Shown: positions 22,850 through 35,179, counted from the first letter of the stretch. The stretch is DNA of 64,000 bases from Marchantia polymorpha subsp. ruderalis (GCA_037833965.1 AP031358.1:13338001-13402000); one strand, 5' to 3'. The notes: a model not told the origin generated them from the letters alone. Translations and numbers: made by a program.

Positions 22850-23760
22850 GTAAGCACCTTATGCGCACTTTCGGATTATTAATTTCGGAACAGTTGCTTG
22901 ACAACCTCAATTCCGCCTGGCTGAATCGACGGGAAGCTTCTTGATGCTTCGTCCCCGATGAGATCTACTCTGTGAGGCCTTAATTAAATCAAATATGGTG
23001 TCAAGAATTCCTTGGCAGCAATCCTAGCTTCGCTGGTCTTCTCGACACGGCCGAGAGCAATGATCAGGCAAAGGATCGGGCATTTGAACTGCGTCATCTT
23101 GTTGTCCGAATCGTCTTGAGTACAGTCGTTGAATCTGGTGTTGCACCAATCTCTCATTTATTCTGGTCTGGGTTCTTCTTTCCCAAGAGGCAAAACGACC
23201 TCCTCGTTATTAGCCAGAGCATTTCCAAGGTTGAGAACAAGCTGTAGCAATTGCGTTTTGTATGATCCAGACACTAAATTCAGACCAAAGTTGCCGAAGA
23301 TCAACGTTTTGCACACGGATGGGGTGAAATCCACACCACTGGAGTAATCCTTCCAGATGGGATTCTCGTCTCACTTCCTCCTCACAAAAAAATCAGGCCG
23401 GTTGCCCATGGATTCGAGAACAAATTGGATTTGGATCTGGAGAAAAAGTTGAGGCCTATGTTTTTTTCTTCGGCTAAATATATTGGAGAAGGCGATATCC
23501 TCAGGCATCGATCCAGATTTAAGGAACGAGTTGGAACTCAGCGGACTGCACAATTTGGAGCTCGAAGTTAAGGGCTTGTCCCTTGGCATGCCACAGCTCT
23601 CCTCTTCGGGGCGTTTGTTGGAATTCCACTCGTGCCAAAGGGATAGCTTCTCGGTGATGGCACAGTGCTCGCACTCTCTGATTTTTTCTCGGGGAAAATG
23701 ATTACGAGAGAACAAAGTCTGAAAACAAATCCAAAAAGGAAACTTAATAATGAACTTACT
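22850..23760 (-). pseudogene. Unidentified antisense segment, copy 2
   Basis: Homologous to 18300-19250. The longest frame (23371-23715) contains IRECEHCAITEKLSLWHEW and MPRDKPLTSSSKLCSP. Other parts are frameshifted. Family unknown. Confidence 0.35.
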
Positions 23761-24466
23761 TAATAAAATTATTTTTATATAAGGAGTATGGCAAAAACTC
23801 TTACGAGAATACTTATACGACGACTACAAGAACACACGTGTTTCGATGTGTTGAGTCTATAAGTTGGTTGGGGTTTTATAAATTTAGGCACTTGAGTTTT
23901 CATATATTATAATAATCTTGCTTTATGAACATGCTAATACTTAGACTAATTCCTACACAATTTGGTATTTTTATGCTATGTACTTGGTCTTGTCAACTAT
24001 GATACGTGATGAATATCTGAAATATGCTTGATTGAATGGTGTAGCATTGTAGAAAACAATGCAAATCAAGCTGATAAAATTCGGCACAAGTCGAACAACT
24101 TTTGAATTCTGTCAAAGTTTGAGACTGAGATATGTGAAAAAGTGATGTACATGGCTCAAAATGAATAAATATCTCGTGTTCAAGGGGAGTGTAAAGCTTT
24201 AGGGAGCATAAGGTTTATAATTTGTGAGCGGGTACAATGCTGGATTTCAACTCAGAATGTTTCAGAAAATCTGATCCTCCTGTAGTAAAAGACTGTCATC
24301 CTGTGTTCCCGAGATGTTACAAACGATGTAAGAGAAAAAGAAGGGATATTTGTGTCCTTTGGTTTTATGGTAAAAGTCCTAACCTTGCATCAAACATGAT
24401 TCTATTTTAAGGAACCAGTTAAAGAAAACAGAATGTATCGTCAAGGTTATCAGTGTCCCGTGGTTT

Positions 24467-24640
24467 CATCTGAAACAAACCAATTATGGTAGAAGTCCTA
24501 ACCTTGGATCAAACATAGTTCATTTTCAAGAAAACAATAAAAGAAAAGAGACTGTAAGCTGAAGAATATTAGTATCCCGTGGTTTCATCTGAAACAGATC
24601 AATTCTGTCAAAAGTCCTGACCTTGTATCTAAGTCATTTC
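24467..24640 (+). repeat. 118-bp tandem repeats, unit 2
   Basis: Two clear copies (24467 and 24586) of the repeat at 19853-20150, with a partly deleted copy just upstream near 24358. Confidence 0.75.
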
Positions 24641-24679
24641 TCGTTTAATAAGTTGAATTAGTGGAACTGAAGATCATCC

Positions 24680-24976
24680 ATGTTTTTCTTTGTTCACATT
24701 TTTTCGAATGACTTTCGTAGACATAAGTTGCGAATTCGGCTATTTCCTGGCAGAGTTTACTCTACCACAATCATCGTTCGATATTATCACTTTGTTGCTC
24801 GCAGTCATCTACATCAGGAGGCACTGTGTTTTCGAGCCGTCGGGAAGCACAAGACCTTGAAGCTCCAGTATTCTGAAGCAAGACTGGAAGGGGCAATGGA
24901 GAGGCTGAAAGCCCGAGAACACGCAATTGGTCTGACGATTCCATCATCCATGCATCCATCACGGGTCTGGAAATAA
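24680..24976 (+). pseudogene. KRPTK-type ORF fused to VAMP flank
   Basis: Matches the small ORF at 20153 up to KLQYSEARL near 24885, then continues into sequence of the VAMP 5' flank (GGAAGGGGCAATGGAGA, as at 14856). The junction removes the module present between them in the V3 and V5 units. This marks a recombination breakpoint rather than a real fusion gene. Confidence 0.5.
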
Positions 24977-25861
24977 TGGTCGAGGGACAGGACGAGGACG
25001 AAGTGAGAGAGAGATAGACAGAAGAGCGTGATACCGAAGCAAGTGTGGATCATCGGAGGTCGGAACGATCGTCCTCGCCCTCGCTTGTCTCCATGCTGTC
25101 GACATGATTCAATGCCAGTCTTTTCTTTCGATAAAGCATGGCAGCGGCAGGAAGGCAGGCCAGCCTGCCATGGTTGATCGGAGGACGAAACTGACATCAA
25201 TTCTTCCGATCGACGCTCATTCTCGACTTCAATTTCGGGAGAGCGAAATTGAACTCTGCGACGCGAGCCCTCCACTTGCCGGGCCATGAAGGTCGAGGTA
25301 TCCGGCGGAGACAGAATCAAAAGCTAAGCTGCATCAAAGCGCTGAGGACGGAGTCATGGCCACCCCACCCAGCCTTTCCTCAAACGTCCAACATGAGCCC
25401 CGGACCACCGAATCCGTTGCAGAAACCATGGAAGTCCACCCCTGGAGCATCCAGGTACAGGCGATCGCCAGGCCGAATTCCCCCTCTCCCCCGGTGGACT
25501 TTCCAATTCCCGGCCAATCTACATCCGGCCGCCGAGAAGCCACTGCCAATCCTCCTCCAGCGTTCTCCTCGGCCCCCATCCCCGCTCCCCTTCTGTCCGA
25601 ACGAGGTCCTCGTACCGGGACGGGGACGAAGGGCTCGACCGACAAGGAAGGGCACGATCGAACGGGAATCCGTCATCATGCGGGAGCCGGGTCTTCAGGC
25701 AGCGGCGGGTCTCGAGCAGACAGTGAAGGAGGGAAGGGCTCGGAGCTCGTTACTGCTGCTGCTGCTGTCGTCGGATTCAAATACTCTCGACGGCCCTCGT
25801 CACCATCGGTCCGATCAGACAGACAGTCAGTCAATCAGTCGATCGATCGATCCCTCAGGTC
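24885..25861 (+). other. 5' flank of V4
   Basis: Close copy of the region before V2 (from about 15070), including the GGCAGGCC...GGCCTGCC area, GACGGGGACGAAGGGC and the MREPGLQAAAGLE start at 25678. Confidence 0.55.
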
Positions 25862-25896
25862 CTCTCTCTTTCTCTCTCTCTCTCTCTATCTCTCTC
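25862..25896 (+). promoter_or_regulatory. CT tract upstream of V4
   Basis: Interrupted (TC)n run about 112 bases before the V4 ATG. Confidence 0.5.
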
Positions 25897-26007
25897 AATC
25901 GAATTCGGTAGTGCAGGAATTGGAGAGCTGCGTTCTCTCACGCTCTCGATCTTGATCGCGATCCGCCGATTCGAGGGGCGATCGAGAGAGGCGGGAGAGC
26001 GGGCAGG

Positions 26008-26874
26008 ATGGGAGCGATTCTTAGCAGTAGATCAAGCCATTCTCCGCCCGGGCCGAAGAATGGCTTGATCTACTGCTTCGTGGCTCGAGGAACGGGGCCG
26101 GGAGTGGTGGTGCTAGCGGAGTACAAGCCGTTAGAGGGCAACTTCCACAAGATCGGCCTCGAGTGCGCGAAGAAGCTGGCGGCGAAGAACCACAGCATCA
26201 CGTACACATGCAACCACACCATCACGTACACGTGCGACCACAGCACAACGGTCACGTGCGAGCAGCACACCTTCAACTTCCTCGTCAAGGACAAATTCAC
26301 GTACCTGGTGGTGGCGGAGGAGAGCTTCCCGCGGGAGATCCCGTTGGCGTTCCTGGTCCGAATGAAGGATGATTTCCGGGAAAAGTTTCCGGACGCGTAC
26401 AAGGCCAAGATGAAGGCGCACAGCTTGGACAAGCGGTTCCGGCCGATCATGAAGAAGCACGTGACCTTCTGCGTGCAGCACCACCTCGAGAGGCTCGACC
26501 AGGTGGCCAATATCCAAAACCAGTTGGAGGAGGTAAAGGCTCTTCTTCGGACCAACATTTACAAGGTCATGGATCGCCATGAGCGCCTCGAGGTCGTCGT
26601 TGAGAAGGCCGAGATTCTGGCCAACTTGGCGGAGCAGTACCGAGAGAACACCAACACGCTCAGGAAGAAGTTCTGGTGGCAGAACATGAAGGTCAGGCTC
26701 TTCGTGCTCCTTCTCATCCTGGCCGTCGTCATCTGGCTCTCCATCTGCCACGACGGCCGCGGCTTCAACACCCCCGCTTGTAATCAACCTCATCTTCTAA
26801 TCAATTTGGGTTTCAGATTTCTCAAAAGTTCTATAGATTTTTTTAGAAAAAGTAACCTTTGTATAAATTTTTAG
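26008..26874 (+). CDS. V4: most complete derived VAMP72-like R-SNARE
   Basis: 288 residues, one exon. The extension begins MGAILSS (myristoylation consensus). The longin domain is about 19-150 and carries a ~16-residue insertion at about 67-85, made by repetition of an ITYTCDH-like unit. The SNARE motif is about 163-224 with zero-layer Arg190 (KVMDRHERLE), then KFWWQNMKV and an anchor at about 229-247. The tail (NQPHLLINLGFRFLKSSIDF) is longer than in the other copies. All parts needed for an R-SNARE on secretory or endosomal vesicles are present. It is the best candidate among V2-V6 for a working SNARE. The myristoyl group, if added, would attach the N-terminus to membrane and could hold the longin domain away from the SNARE helix. 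Confidence 0.75.
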   Translation: MGAILSSRSSHSPPGPKNGLIYCFVARGTGPGVVVLAEYKPLEGNFHKIGLECAKKLAAKNHSITYTCNHTITYTCDHSTTVTCEQHTFNFLVKDKFTYLVVAEESFPREIPLAFLVRMKDDFREKFPDAYKAKMKAHSLDKRFRPIMKKHVTFCVQHHLERLDQVANIQNQLEEVKALLRTNIYKVMDRHERLEVVVEKAEILANLAEQYRENTNTLRKKFWWQNMKVRLFVLLLILAVVIWLSICHDGRGFNTPACNQPHLLINLGFRFLKSSIDFFRKSNLCINF

Positions 26875-27639
26875 AGATGGAATTGTTAATAGGTGATTTT
26901 CAAACATAATTGTGTACATTTTCTAATAATTTTGTAAAAAATATATTTTTTAATAGATATTTATTCATAACATAATGTTTGTCGAATTCTAATTTAATTG
27001 TATATATTTCAACTAAAAAATTTATATTATCAAAGACTGTCAAATATTTACTATTTATGTATTATAATCTAGAATATACACATAAACATATCAAGTAGAA
27101 TTATAATGAGATTGATTATTTTCTGGGTTGTATACGTTTCCATGTTTATTTATTTGAAGATATGATTATCATTCATCGTTTTTTTTGGTCTTAATCTATA
27201 TTCAAAAAAATTTAAATCTAACATTTCCAATAACAGTAGAATATTTTTTAATAGAAGTGTATCTAATGGTAGTTAATGTAAATTTAATATCGTCAAATAT
27301 TTCAATTTAATAATTTATTATTTATAACCCTGATCACTCTTCATACAGATTATATTTTTTTTTTTTGAAAAAATATTTAAAAATTTCTTAATGTGAAAAG
27401 AACAAATATCATTTCCTCACCGATGTCTCGAGATAAATTACATAGTGTATACTTCAATTTATAAAATCATCATCAAATTATTGAATCACTAAATTTATTG
27501 TTTACTATCAATAAATTTGATAGTCACACCGCAATACATGATATCACTCTTGTCGTACTTCGTTACATCAAAGGACTGGGCAAGACAAAAAGACTAATTG
27601 TGAACTTTACTCCAAATATTTTCTCGTCTTCGACTTTTT
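26875..27639 (+). other. AT-rich 3' region of V4 unit
   Basis: Homologous to 17055-18299, beginning with an ATTTTTAGAGATGGAATTG-type block. Probable 3' UTR and spacer. No gene recognised. Confidence 0.45.
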
Positions 27640-28700
27640 TCTCGAACATTCTTCACCTCTCTTCCACAAATGAAATTTTTTATTGTAGTCTTTCAGCTCC
27701 TCCGTTTCACATTTCTACATAACCACCTTCTTCGCACTCTCGGATTACTCTTTTCGCAGCAGTTGCCTCCACTGCTTGACATTTGACGTTCGTCTTGCTT
27801 GACAACCTCAATTCCGCCTGGCTGAATCGACGGGAAGCTTCTTGGTGCTTCGTCCCCGATGAGATGTAGTCTGTGAGGCTTTAATTAAGTCAAACATGGT
27901 GTCAAGAATTCCTTGGCAGCAATCCCAGCCTCGCTGGTCTTCTCGACACGGCCGAGAGCAATGATCAGGCAGAGGATCGGACATTGTCTCACGATGCCTC
28001 ATTGTGAGCGGTGACTTTGAACTGCGTCATCTTGTTGTCCGAGTCGTCTTCAGTACAGTCGTTGAATCTGGTGTTGCACCAATCTCTCCATTTATTCTTG
28101 TCTGGGTTCTTCTTGCCGAAGAGGCAGAAGGACCTCCTCCTTATTAACCAGAGCATTTCCAAGGTTGAGAACAAGCTGGAGCAATTGCGTTGAGTATGAT
28201 CCAGACAGTAAATTCAGACCACATTTGCCGAAGATCCACGTTTTGCACACGGATGGGGTGAAATCCACAGTCTCCACAATCCACTTCCAGATTCTCGTCT
28301 CACTTCCTTGTAACAAAAAACTCAGGCTGGTTGCCCATGGATTCGACAACAAATTTGATTTGCAGCTGGAGAAAAAATTTAGGCCTATGTATTATTCTTT
28401 GCCAAAAAAAATTTGGAGAAGGTGATTTCCTCAGGCATCCATCCAGATTTTAAAACAAGTTGGAGCTCAGCGGACTGCACAATTTAGAGCTCGAAGTCAT
28501 GAACTTGTCCGTTGGCATGCCACAGCTCTCCTCTTCGGGGCGTTCGTTGGAACTCCAGTCGTTACAAAGGGATAGCATCTCGGTGATGCCACAACGCTCG
28601 CACTCTCTAATTTTCTCGGGGAAAATCATTACGAGGGAAAAAAGTCTGAAAACAAATTCAAAAAGGAAACTTAATAATGAACTTAGTCAGATTAACTAAT
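27640..28700 (-). pseudogene. Unidentified antisense segment, copy 3
   Basis: Homologous to 18300-19250. Frame pieces include RIWKWIVETVDFTPSVCK with IFGKCGLNLLSGSYSTQLLQ (28092-28352), and in another frame KWRDWCNTRFNDCTEDDSDN (27989-28174). The shift between frames falls near 28100. Unknown family. Confidence 0.35.
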
Positions 28701-29275
28701 GTTATATAAGAAGCGTCTCCAAAACTCTTTACGAAATATACTTATACGCAGACTACAAGAGCACACTTGTTTCAATGAGTTGAGTCTATAGGTTGGTTGT
28801 GGTATCATAAACTTAGGCACTTGAGTTGTCACATATGATTATAATCTTGCTATAAGAACATGCTAAATACTTAGACTAATTCCTACAGAATTCCGTACTT
28901 TTAACGCAATGTACTTGGTCTTGTTAACTGTGATACGTGATGAATATCTGAATTATACATGATTGAATGGTTTAGCATTATAAAAAACAATGCGAATCAA
29001 GCTGATAAAATTAAGCACAAGTCGAACAACGTTTGATTTCTGTGAAAGCTTGAGATTAAGATATGTGGAAAAGTGAATAAATATCTCGTGTTTAAGGGGA
29101 GTGTAAAGCTTTAGGGAGACATAAGGTTTATAATTTGTGAGCGGAATTCTGAAATGAAATCTCAGAATGTTTCAGAAAACCTGATCCTCCTGTAGGGAAA
29201 GACTGTCATCATGTGTTCCCGGGATATTACAAAAGATGGGAAACAAGAAGAAGGGATATTTGTGTCCCTTGGTTT

Positions 29276-29560
29276 CATCTGAAACAAACCAATTAGGGTA
29301 GAAGTCCTAACCTTGCATCAAACATAATTCATTTCTGAGAAAACAGTAAAAGAAAAGAGGCTGTAACGTGAAGGATATTAGTGTCCCGTGGTTTCATCTG
29401 AAACAGATCAATTCTGTCAAAGGTCCTGACATTGTATCTCACATAATTCATTTTTAATAAAACAATAAAAGAATAGAGACTGTAACGTGAGGGATATTAC
29501 TGTCCCGTGGTTTTATCTGAAACAGATCAATTCTGTCAAAAGTCCTCACCTTGTATCTAA
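29276..29560 (+). repeat. 118-bp tandem repeats, unit 3
   Basis: Three copies, with starts near 29276, 29395 and 29514. Confidence 0.8.
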
Positions 29561-29612
29561 CTCATTTCACAGTTAATTAGTTGAATTAGTGGAACTGAAG
29601 ATCATCCATGTC

Positions 29613-29853
29613 TTTCCTTGTTCACATTTTTTCGAATGACGTTCGTAGACACAAGTTACTAATTCGGCTATTTCCGGGTAGAGTTTGCTCTACATCAATC
29701 ATCGTTTGATATGATCACTTTGTTGCTCGCAGTCATCTACATCAGGAGGCACTGTGTTTTCGAGCCGTCGGGAAGCACAAGACCTTGAAGCTCCAGTATT
29801 CTGAAGCAAGGCTGCGCTACGAGCTGAGACTTGTGAAGAGACCTACGAAGTGA
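29613..29853 (+). pseudogene. KRPTK-type ORF with stop
   Basis: Copy of the small ORF at 20153. An in-frame TGA near 29707 and several substitutions break it, though the end (LRLVKRPTK-stop) is intact. Confidence 0.4.
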
Positions 29854-29929
29854 AATTATTCTTTATACATGAGGGACTCGTTCCCTCATTTGCAGCTCCA
29901 AAAAGAACAAATCAATCATCGAAATTCAT

Positions 29930-30660
29930 GATTCACTCTTGGCAGGCCGTTTGAGTCGAGTGAAGGTACCTGGCTGCCAGGGAGAACGTAAAAGGGCTTG
30001 TCCTTGTGCACAAGGAAAAGGGGAAGAATATGTGGGCAATCTCACCGATTACTTCGGGTCGAAATCTCATTATCCATATAACGGTAAGTCGGTTCGCACC
30101 CTCTTTAGACGCAACATTTTCCATGAGAAGGAGAAGGCAGACAGTCTCAGGAGGAGGAGTGTTCGATAGGGAGAGTTGATCGGACCAGGACCAACAGCAG
30201 CTGCGACCTGTAGTCTTATCAAACCTGGAAGATTCCCAGCCACGAGAAATAGACAGATGGGATTGGAGACTCGAGCTTAGCTAAGATCCATACCGGTCTA
30301 AGCCAGCCATTCACAATCGAGTGTGTCACTGCACACGAAGGAATCCCAGCAAGCAACAGGTACGTACAATCAGTACTCCACTTGCATCCATCCAGTGCTG
30401 CAACGCAACTTGGTCAGATTTCGATGCTGTCGTTTGTACCGTACCATGTGGCAGGCACCATCTTCTTTCTCGAGACTGCATGTGACGGCCTGATGCTGCG
30501 GCTGCTCTGTGCAGCAGTATTTAAAACCTGTTTGGACCTTGCTATGAGGAATCGATTGGATCCCAACTGTAGACGTGCACGACGTACTCGAGACGGTAAA
30601 ACCTGGAGACAAAATGCCTCTCAAATACTGACTCGTTGGTCTTGATCTTAAACCCTTTGG
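29930..30660 (+). repeat. Intermodule repeat before V5
   Basis: Near-identical to 20500-21240. It leads into the V5 5' flank (30670-31090), where the MREPGLQAAAGLE candidate uORF start is damaged. Confidence 0.55.
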
Positions 30661-31090
30661 GTACCCCGGGCTTGATCTATTACCATTTACCATTTACCAT
30701 CACCAGGCCGAGTTCCCCCCCTCCTCCGGTGGACTTCCAATTCCCAGCCAATCTTCATCCGGCAGCCGAGAAGCCACTGCCAATCCTCCTCCCAGCGTTC
30801 TCCTCGACCCCCCTCCCCGCTCCACTTCTGTCCAAATGAGGTCCTCTTACCGGGACGGGGACGAAGGGCCCGACCGGCAAGGAAGGGCACGATCGAACGG
30901 GTTACCGTCATCATGCGGAGCCGGGCCTTCAGGCAGCGTCTCGAGCAGACAGTGAGGGAGGGACGGGGCTCGTGGCTCGGGGCTGCTGCTGCTGCTGACG
31001 TCGTCGGATTCAAATACTCTCGACGACCCTCGTCACCATCGGTCCGCGCCCGATCAGACAGTCAGTCAATCAATCAGTCGATCCCTCAGG

Positions 31091-31113
31091 TCCTCTCTCT
31101 CTCTCTCTCTCTC
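31091..31113 (+). promoter_or_regulatory. CT tract upstream of V5
   Basis: (TC)n run about 112 bases before the V5 ATG. Confidence 0.5.
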
Positions 31114-31224
31114 AATCGAATTCGGTAGTGCAGGAATCGGAGAGCTGCGTTCTCTCACGCTCTCGATCTTGATCGCGATCCGCCGATTCGAGGGGCGATC
31201 AAACGAGGCGGGAGAGCGGGCAGG

Positions 31225-32124
31225 ATGGGGGCGAATCTTAGCAGTAAATGCGATTCTTCGCCCGATGTGAAGAATCACTTGATCTACTGCTTCGTGGCAC
31301 GAGGAACGGGGCCGGGAGTGGTGGTGCTGGCGGAGTACAAGCCGGTAGAGGGCAATTTCCAGAAGATCGGCCTCGACTGCGCGCGGATGCTGGCGGCGAA
31401 CGACCACAGCATCACGTACATATGCAACACCGTCGCGTACACGTGCGACCACAGCACCACGGTCCCGTCCGAGCAGCACACCTTCAACTTCCTGGTCGAG
31501 GACGAGATCACGTACCTGGTGGTGGCAGAGAAGGATGTCGACCAGAATACTTCGTTATGGTTCCTGGTCCGAGTGAAGGATGATTTCCAGAAAATGTTTC
31601 TTAAAAGGTACATAGCCGAGGCCAGGGCGCACAGCTTGGACAAGCGGTTACGGCCGATCATGAAGAAGCACATGACCTTCTGCGTGCAGGACCACCTCAA
31701 AAGGCTCGACAAGAAGGCCAAGATCGGAAAGCAGCTGGAGGAGGTAAAGGCTCTTTGTTTGGGCAACATTTCCAAGCTCATGGATCGCAATGAGAGAGTC
31801 GAGGACCTCGAAGAGAAGGTCGAGATTCTGGTCGTGGAGACGGAGAAGTTCGAGAAGGTCGCCCGCGAGTTAAGCGACTCCTTGTCTCCGAGCGTGTTCT
31901 TCCCGAACCCCTTGTTCGAGAAGAACACCCACACGCTTAGGAACAAGCTCTGGAGGCTGAACAAAAACACGCTCTTCGTGCTCCTGCTCATCCTGGCCGT
32001 CGTCCACCGGCTCTTCATCTGCCACGAAGCAAAAGGCAGCGGCAACGACCCCCGGCAGCGGCGCCAAAAAGAAGTTGTCGGCTTCTTATGTAATAACCCA
32101 CTAAAAGCTAAAACTGCAATATAG
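31225..32124 (+). pseudogene. V5: VAMP72-like copy interrupted by an LTR fragment
   Basis: An open frame of 299 residues. The extension starts MGANLSSKC (myristoylation consensus). The longin domain carries the same inserted region as V4 (YICNTVAYTCDHSTT). The SNARE motif has zero-layer Arg188 (KLMDRNERVE), but its C-terminal half holds a ~22-residue insertion (SPSVFFPNPLF). The anchor contains an internal His-Arg (LAVVHRLFIC), which should weaken it. After GSGNDP the frame reads through a primer-binding site and LTR end and stops at 32124. The original tail resumes at about 33047 (TTGTAATCAAGCTC). Probably not a working SNARE. A truncated product with the longin domain is possible. Confidence 0.65.
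32050..32066 (-). other. tRNA-Asp-type primer-binding site
   Basis: The plus strand CCCCGGCAGCGGCGCCA differs at one base from the 3' end of plant tRNA-Asp as I remember it (CCCCGGCAACGGCGCCA, CCA included). On the minus strand it lies 22 bases after the LTR end, where reverse transcription would start. Athila/Tat-type Ty3 elements use this primer. Confidence 0.7.
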
Positions 32125-33046
32125 TGGTAGAAAGGTCGAACCCACAGGGTACAAAGTGTCACGTTTTAACATACTATTGAGGAGTTTGAATTCTCAGGCA
32201 ACTGTCACTCCCAGAAATACTGCAAGTGTCCACTCGGAGCGCACTCGGAGGTCGCACAGTGCAGCGTAACACACACACACACACACCTGAAACTACAGAA
32301 ACACAACCCAGAGATCCGTTAGGACCTCTACTCAAGATTTCAGGGGGAAAGTCTCTCGCGAGCACACTCGGCAAAGCTGCGGGCAGTGACTTCCAACTCC
32401 GGCTTTTACAACACTTCCACTAGCTTGCTGCTAGTGTAGGAAACCCGGTTTGGACTGCCTACTTCGGATCGAAGTCACTCCTACGCGGTGAACAACACTC
32501 TCAACTCACAAAACGCGCAGAGAACACAGGTCCGCACTGAAGGACTCACTGAGAAACATTCCAGTAACACAACAACAGTCTATTGAAGAGTTTGAATTCT
32601 CAGGCACTTGTCATTCCCAGAAATACTACAGGGGTTACCCTCAAGGCACCTGTTGCAGCGTAACCTGAATTTACAACCAAGGCTTACACGAAGTAGCAAA
32701 ACTTCACTTTGGCATTCAGGGGAAAAATCCCAAGGAGTACAATCAGAAAGAAACACTCGAAGGTGTAGGGGCGAAACTGTTCAAGTATCTAACTAGTCAC
32801 TGGCTCTGAGCATCGGCAGTCACCCGCAGGTGCAGATCCGAACTACTCAAGTCTCTAACCAATGTACTAGCTCTGAACATTCGGCCGAAGGCCTTCAGCT
32901 ACAAAATGCGGAACGCTAAGTTGTAACTCCTCGTGCGTGGTGACAGAACTCAAGGACACAAACACGCAAAGGAAATGGGTTCCTGATCTGCACTTCTGAT
33001 GGGAAAGAACCCCAGGCAAAACGCCTGGAACTATTTTATAACTTCT
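32054..33046 (-). mobile_element. LTR-plus-PBS insertion in V5
   Basis: This ~993-bp piece contains only an LTR body (minus strand: TATA region near 33030-33040 to the TTATTACA end at 32089) and the adjoining primer-binding site. It is flanked by direct repeats ACCCCC at 32048-32053 and 33047-33052. It is very similar to the LTR of element B (51648-52650), so the insertion is recent. The upstream ~20-25 bp of that LTR are missing, and there is no internal region. Confidence 0.75.
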
Positions 33047-33670
33047 ACCCCCCTTTGTAATCAAGCTCATCATCATCATCATGTGATCAATTTGGGTTTT
33101 AGATTTTTCAAAAGTTTTAAAGACTTTTTATGGAAAAATAAACACTGGCAGAAGATTTTTAGAGCTTGAAATTTTAATAGATGATTTTCAAACATACTGA
33201 TGTATATTTTGTATAAAAAATCTTGTAAAAAATGTAATCTTTAACTGATATTTGTTCATAATACAATGCTTGTCATGTTTTTATTCAAATGTATATATTT
33301 TAAGTAAAAATTTATATTGTCAAATATTTATCACTCATGTATTATAATCTAGAATATTATCTCAATACTAAATATCTCAAGTAAAATTGTAATGAGGTTG
33401 ATATACATTTCTATGTTTATTTTATTTCAAGGTATATTTATCAAACATCATTTTACTCTCTTAATATATATTCAAAAATCTTTAAATTTAACGTTTCAGA
33501 TAAGAGTGGATTTTTTTTTAATCATATGTAAATCTAATGGTATTTAATGTAAATATAATATTATCACATATTTGAATTTAATAGATATCAAAAAAATTCA
33601 TTAAATTTTTTTATTATTTCTTTTTTTATCACCTTGATCATTCATCCTACATTCTTGTTCATCTTGTACA
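33047..33670 (+). other. Original C-terminal tail and AT-rich 3' region of V5
   Basis: Continues the V5 sequence after the insertion; the block matching the tails of V2-V4 (TCAATTTGGGTTTTAGATTT) is at about 33088. Then AT-rich spacer up to an abrupt change near 33670. Confidence 0.6.
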
Positions 33671-33674
33671 TACA

Positions 33675-34529
33675 TTGACCCGGCTCCCGCATGATGACGG
33701 ATTCCCGTTCGATCGTGCCCCTCCGGGCCGGTCGGGCCCTTCGTCCCTGTCCCGGTACGACGACCTCATTCGGACAGATGGGGAGCGGGGAGGGGGGTCG
33801 AGGAGAACGCTGGAGGAGGATTGGCAGTGGCGTCTCGGCTGCCGGATGAAGATCGGCCGGGAGTTGGAAGTCCACCGGGGGAGAGGGGGAATTCGGCCTG
33901 GCGATCGCCTGTACCTGGATGCTCCTGGGGTGGACTTCCATGGTTTCTGCAACGAATTCGGTCATCCGGAACTCATGTTGGACGTTTGAGGAAAGGCTGG
34001 GCCATGACTCCGTCCTCAGCGCTTTGATGCAGCTTTAGCTTTTGATTCTGTCTCCTCGACCTTCATGGCCCGGCAAGTGGAGGGCTCGCGTCGCAGAGTC
34101 CATTTTCGCTCTCCCGAAGTTGAAGTCGAGAATGAGCGTCGATTGGAAGAATTGATGTCAGTTTCGTCCTCCGATCAAGCATGGCAGGCCGGCCTGCCTG
34201 CCTTCCTGCCGCTGCCATGCTTGATTGAAAGAAAAGACTGGCATTGAATCATGATCGACAGCATTGAGACAAGCGAGGACGAGGGCGAGGATCCTTCCGA
34301 CCTCCGATGATCCACACTTGCTTTGGTCTCACGCTCTTCTGTCCATCTCTCCCTCACTTCGTCGTGGTCCTGTCCCTCGATCATTATTTCCAGACCCGTG
34401 ATGGATGGATGGATGATGGAATCGTCAGACCAATTGCGTGTTCTCGGGCTTTCAGAGAGAGGAAGCTGGCCTCCGATGTTCAAAAATTGCAGAGCATGTT
34501 TTCAGAAGTTTTCAATTTCGTAGCACACG
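33675..34529 (-). repeat. Inverted VAMP 5' flank without a gene
   Basis: Reverse complement of the 5' flank seen at about 14970-15930. On the minus strand it runs towards a would-be start, but the CT tract and gene are absent: at 33675 it meets the V5 3' AT-rich region. This is a rearrangement junction. Confidence 0.7.
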
Positions 34530-35110
34530 CGAGTTTGCCTTCTCGCACGAGCTTCCTCCCGCTCTGAGCGCATGACACTCATTGCGAACCCGATCGATGC
34601 TTTCTCGATATCCATGGGATCGTTAACTCCCGTTCATGAAACATTTTGGAGTCTCCATTGCCCCTTCCCTTCGTTCCTATCAGGGATACCGACTAACGAC
34701 GAAAGTTAGAGAAATAACGCGCTGAGAGTAAGGGATACTGATCGTGCCATGCGTCGCATCCAAGTACGTCTCTTCTCGTGGGCAGTGAGTCGACGAGGTC
34801 GATTAACTTTTCCTGAGCAGTGTGTGGTTCACTTCCAGTACGTCGGAGTGACCATGGAAAGTTGAGTTACACTTTCAGCTCAACGAAGAACTAGACAATG
34901 TATCACAATGCCCTTCTCACGTAGTCATGTGCAAAGATCGGCTTGCCGACCAAAGACTCCGTTCGTTGGACCCTCCAAGATGAATTGCGTAGATTTGTCG
35001 GCTCTCCCTCGGTTATCGTGGCTGGAAAATTTGAAGTGACGTGCTCCACTTCTCGTTCACTTTTCTGTATTTTGTATGTTCGTTCACATAGAAGCCTCTT
35101 CTTCTTTTCA
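34530..35110 (-). repeat. Left arm of ~580-bp inverted duplication
   Basis: Inverted copy of 36410-36985. Shared blocks include AAGATCGGCTTGCCGACCAA and GAAGTGACGTGCTCCACTTC. The two arms surround about 1.3 kb containing an antisense segment. Confidence 0.75.
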
Positions 35111-35179
35111 TTCCCCCTGATTAGACATTCAAGATTCCTCCAAAATTCTCGTCTTCGACTTTTTTCTTGCGCATTCTCC

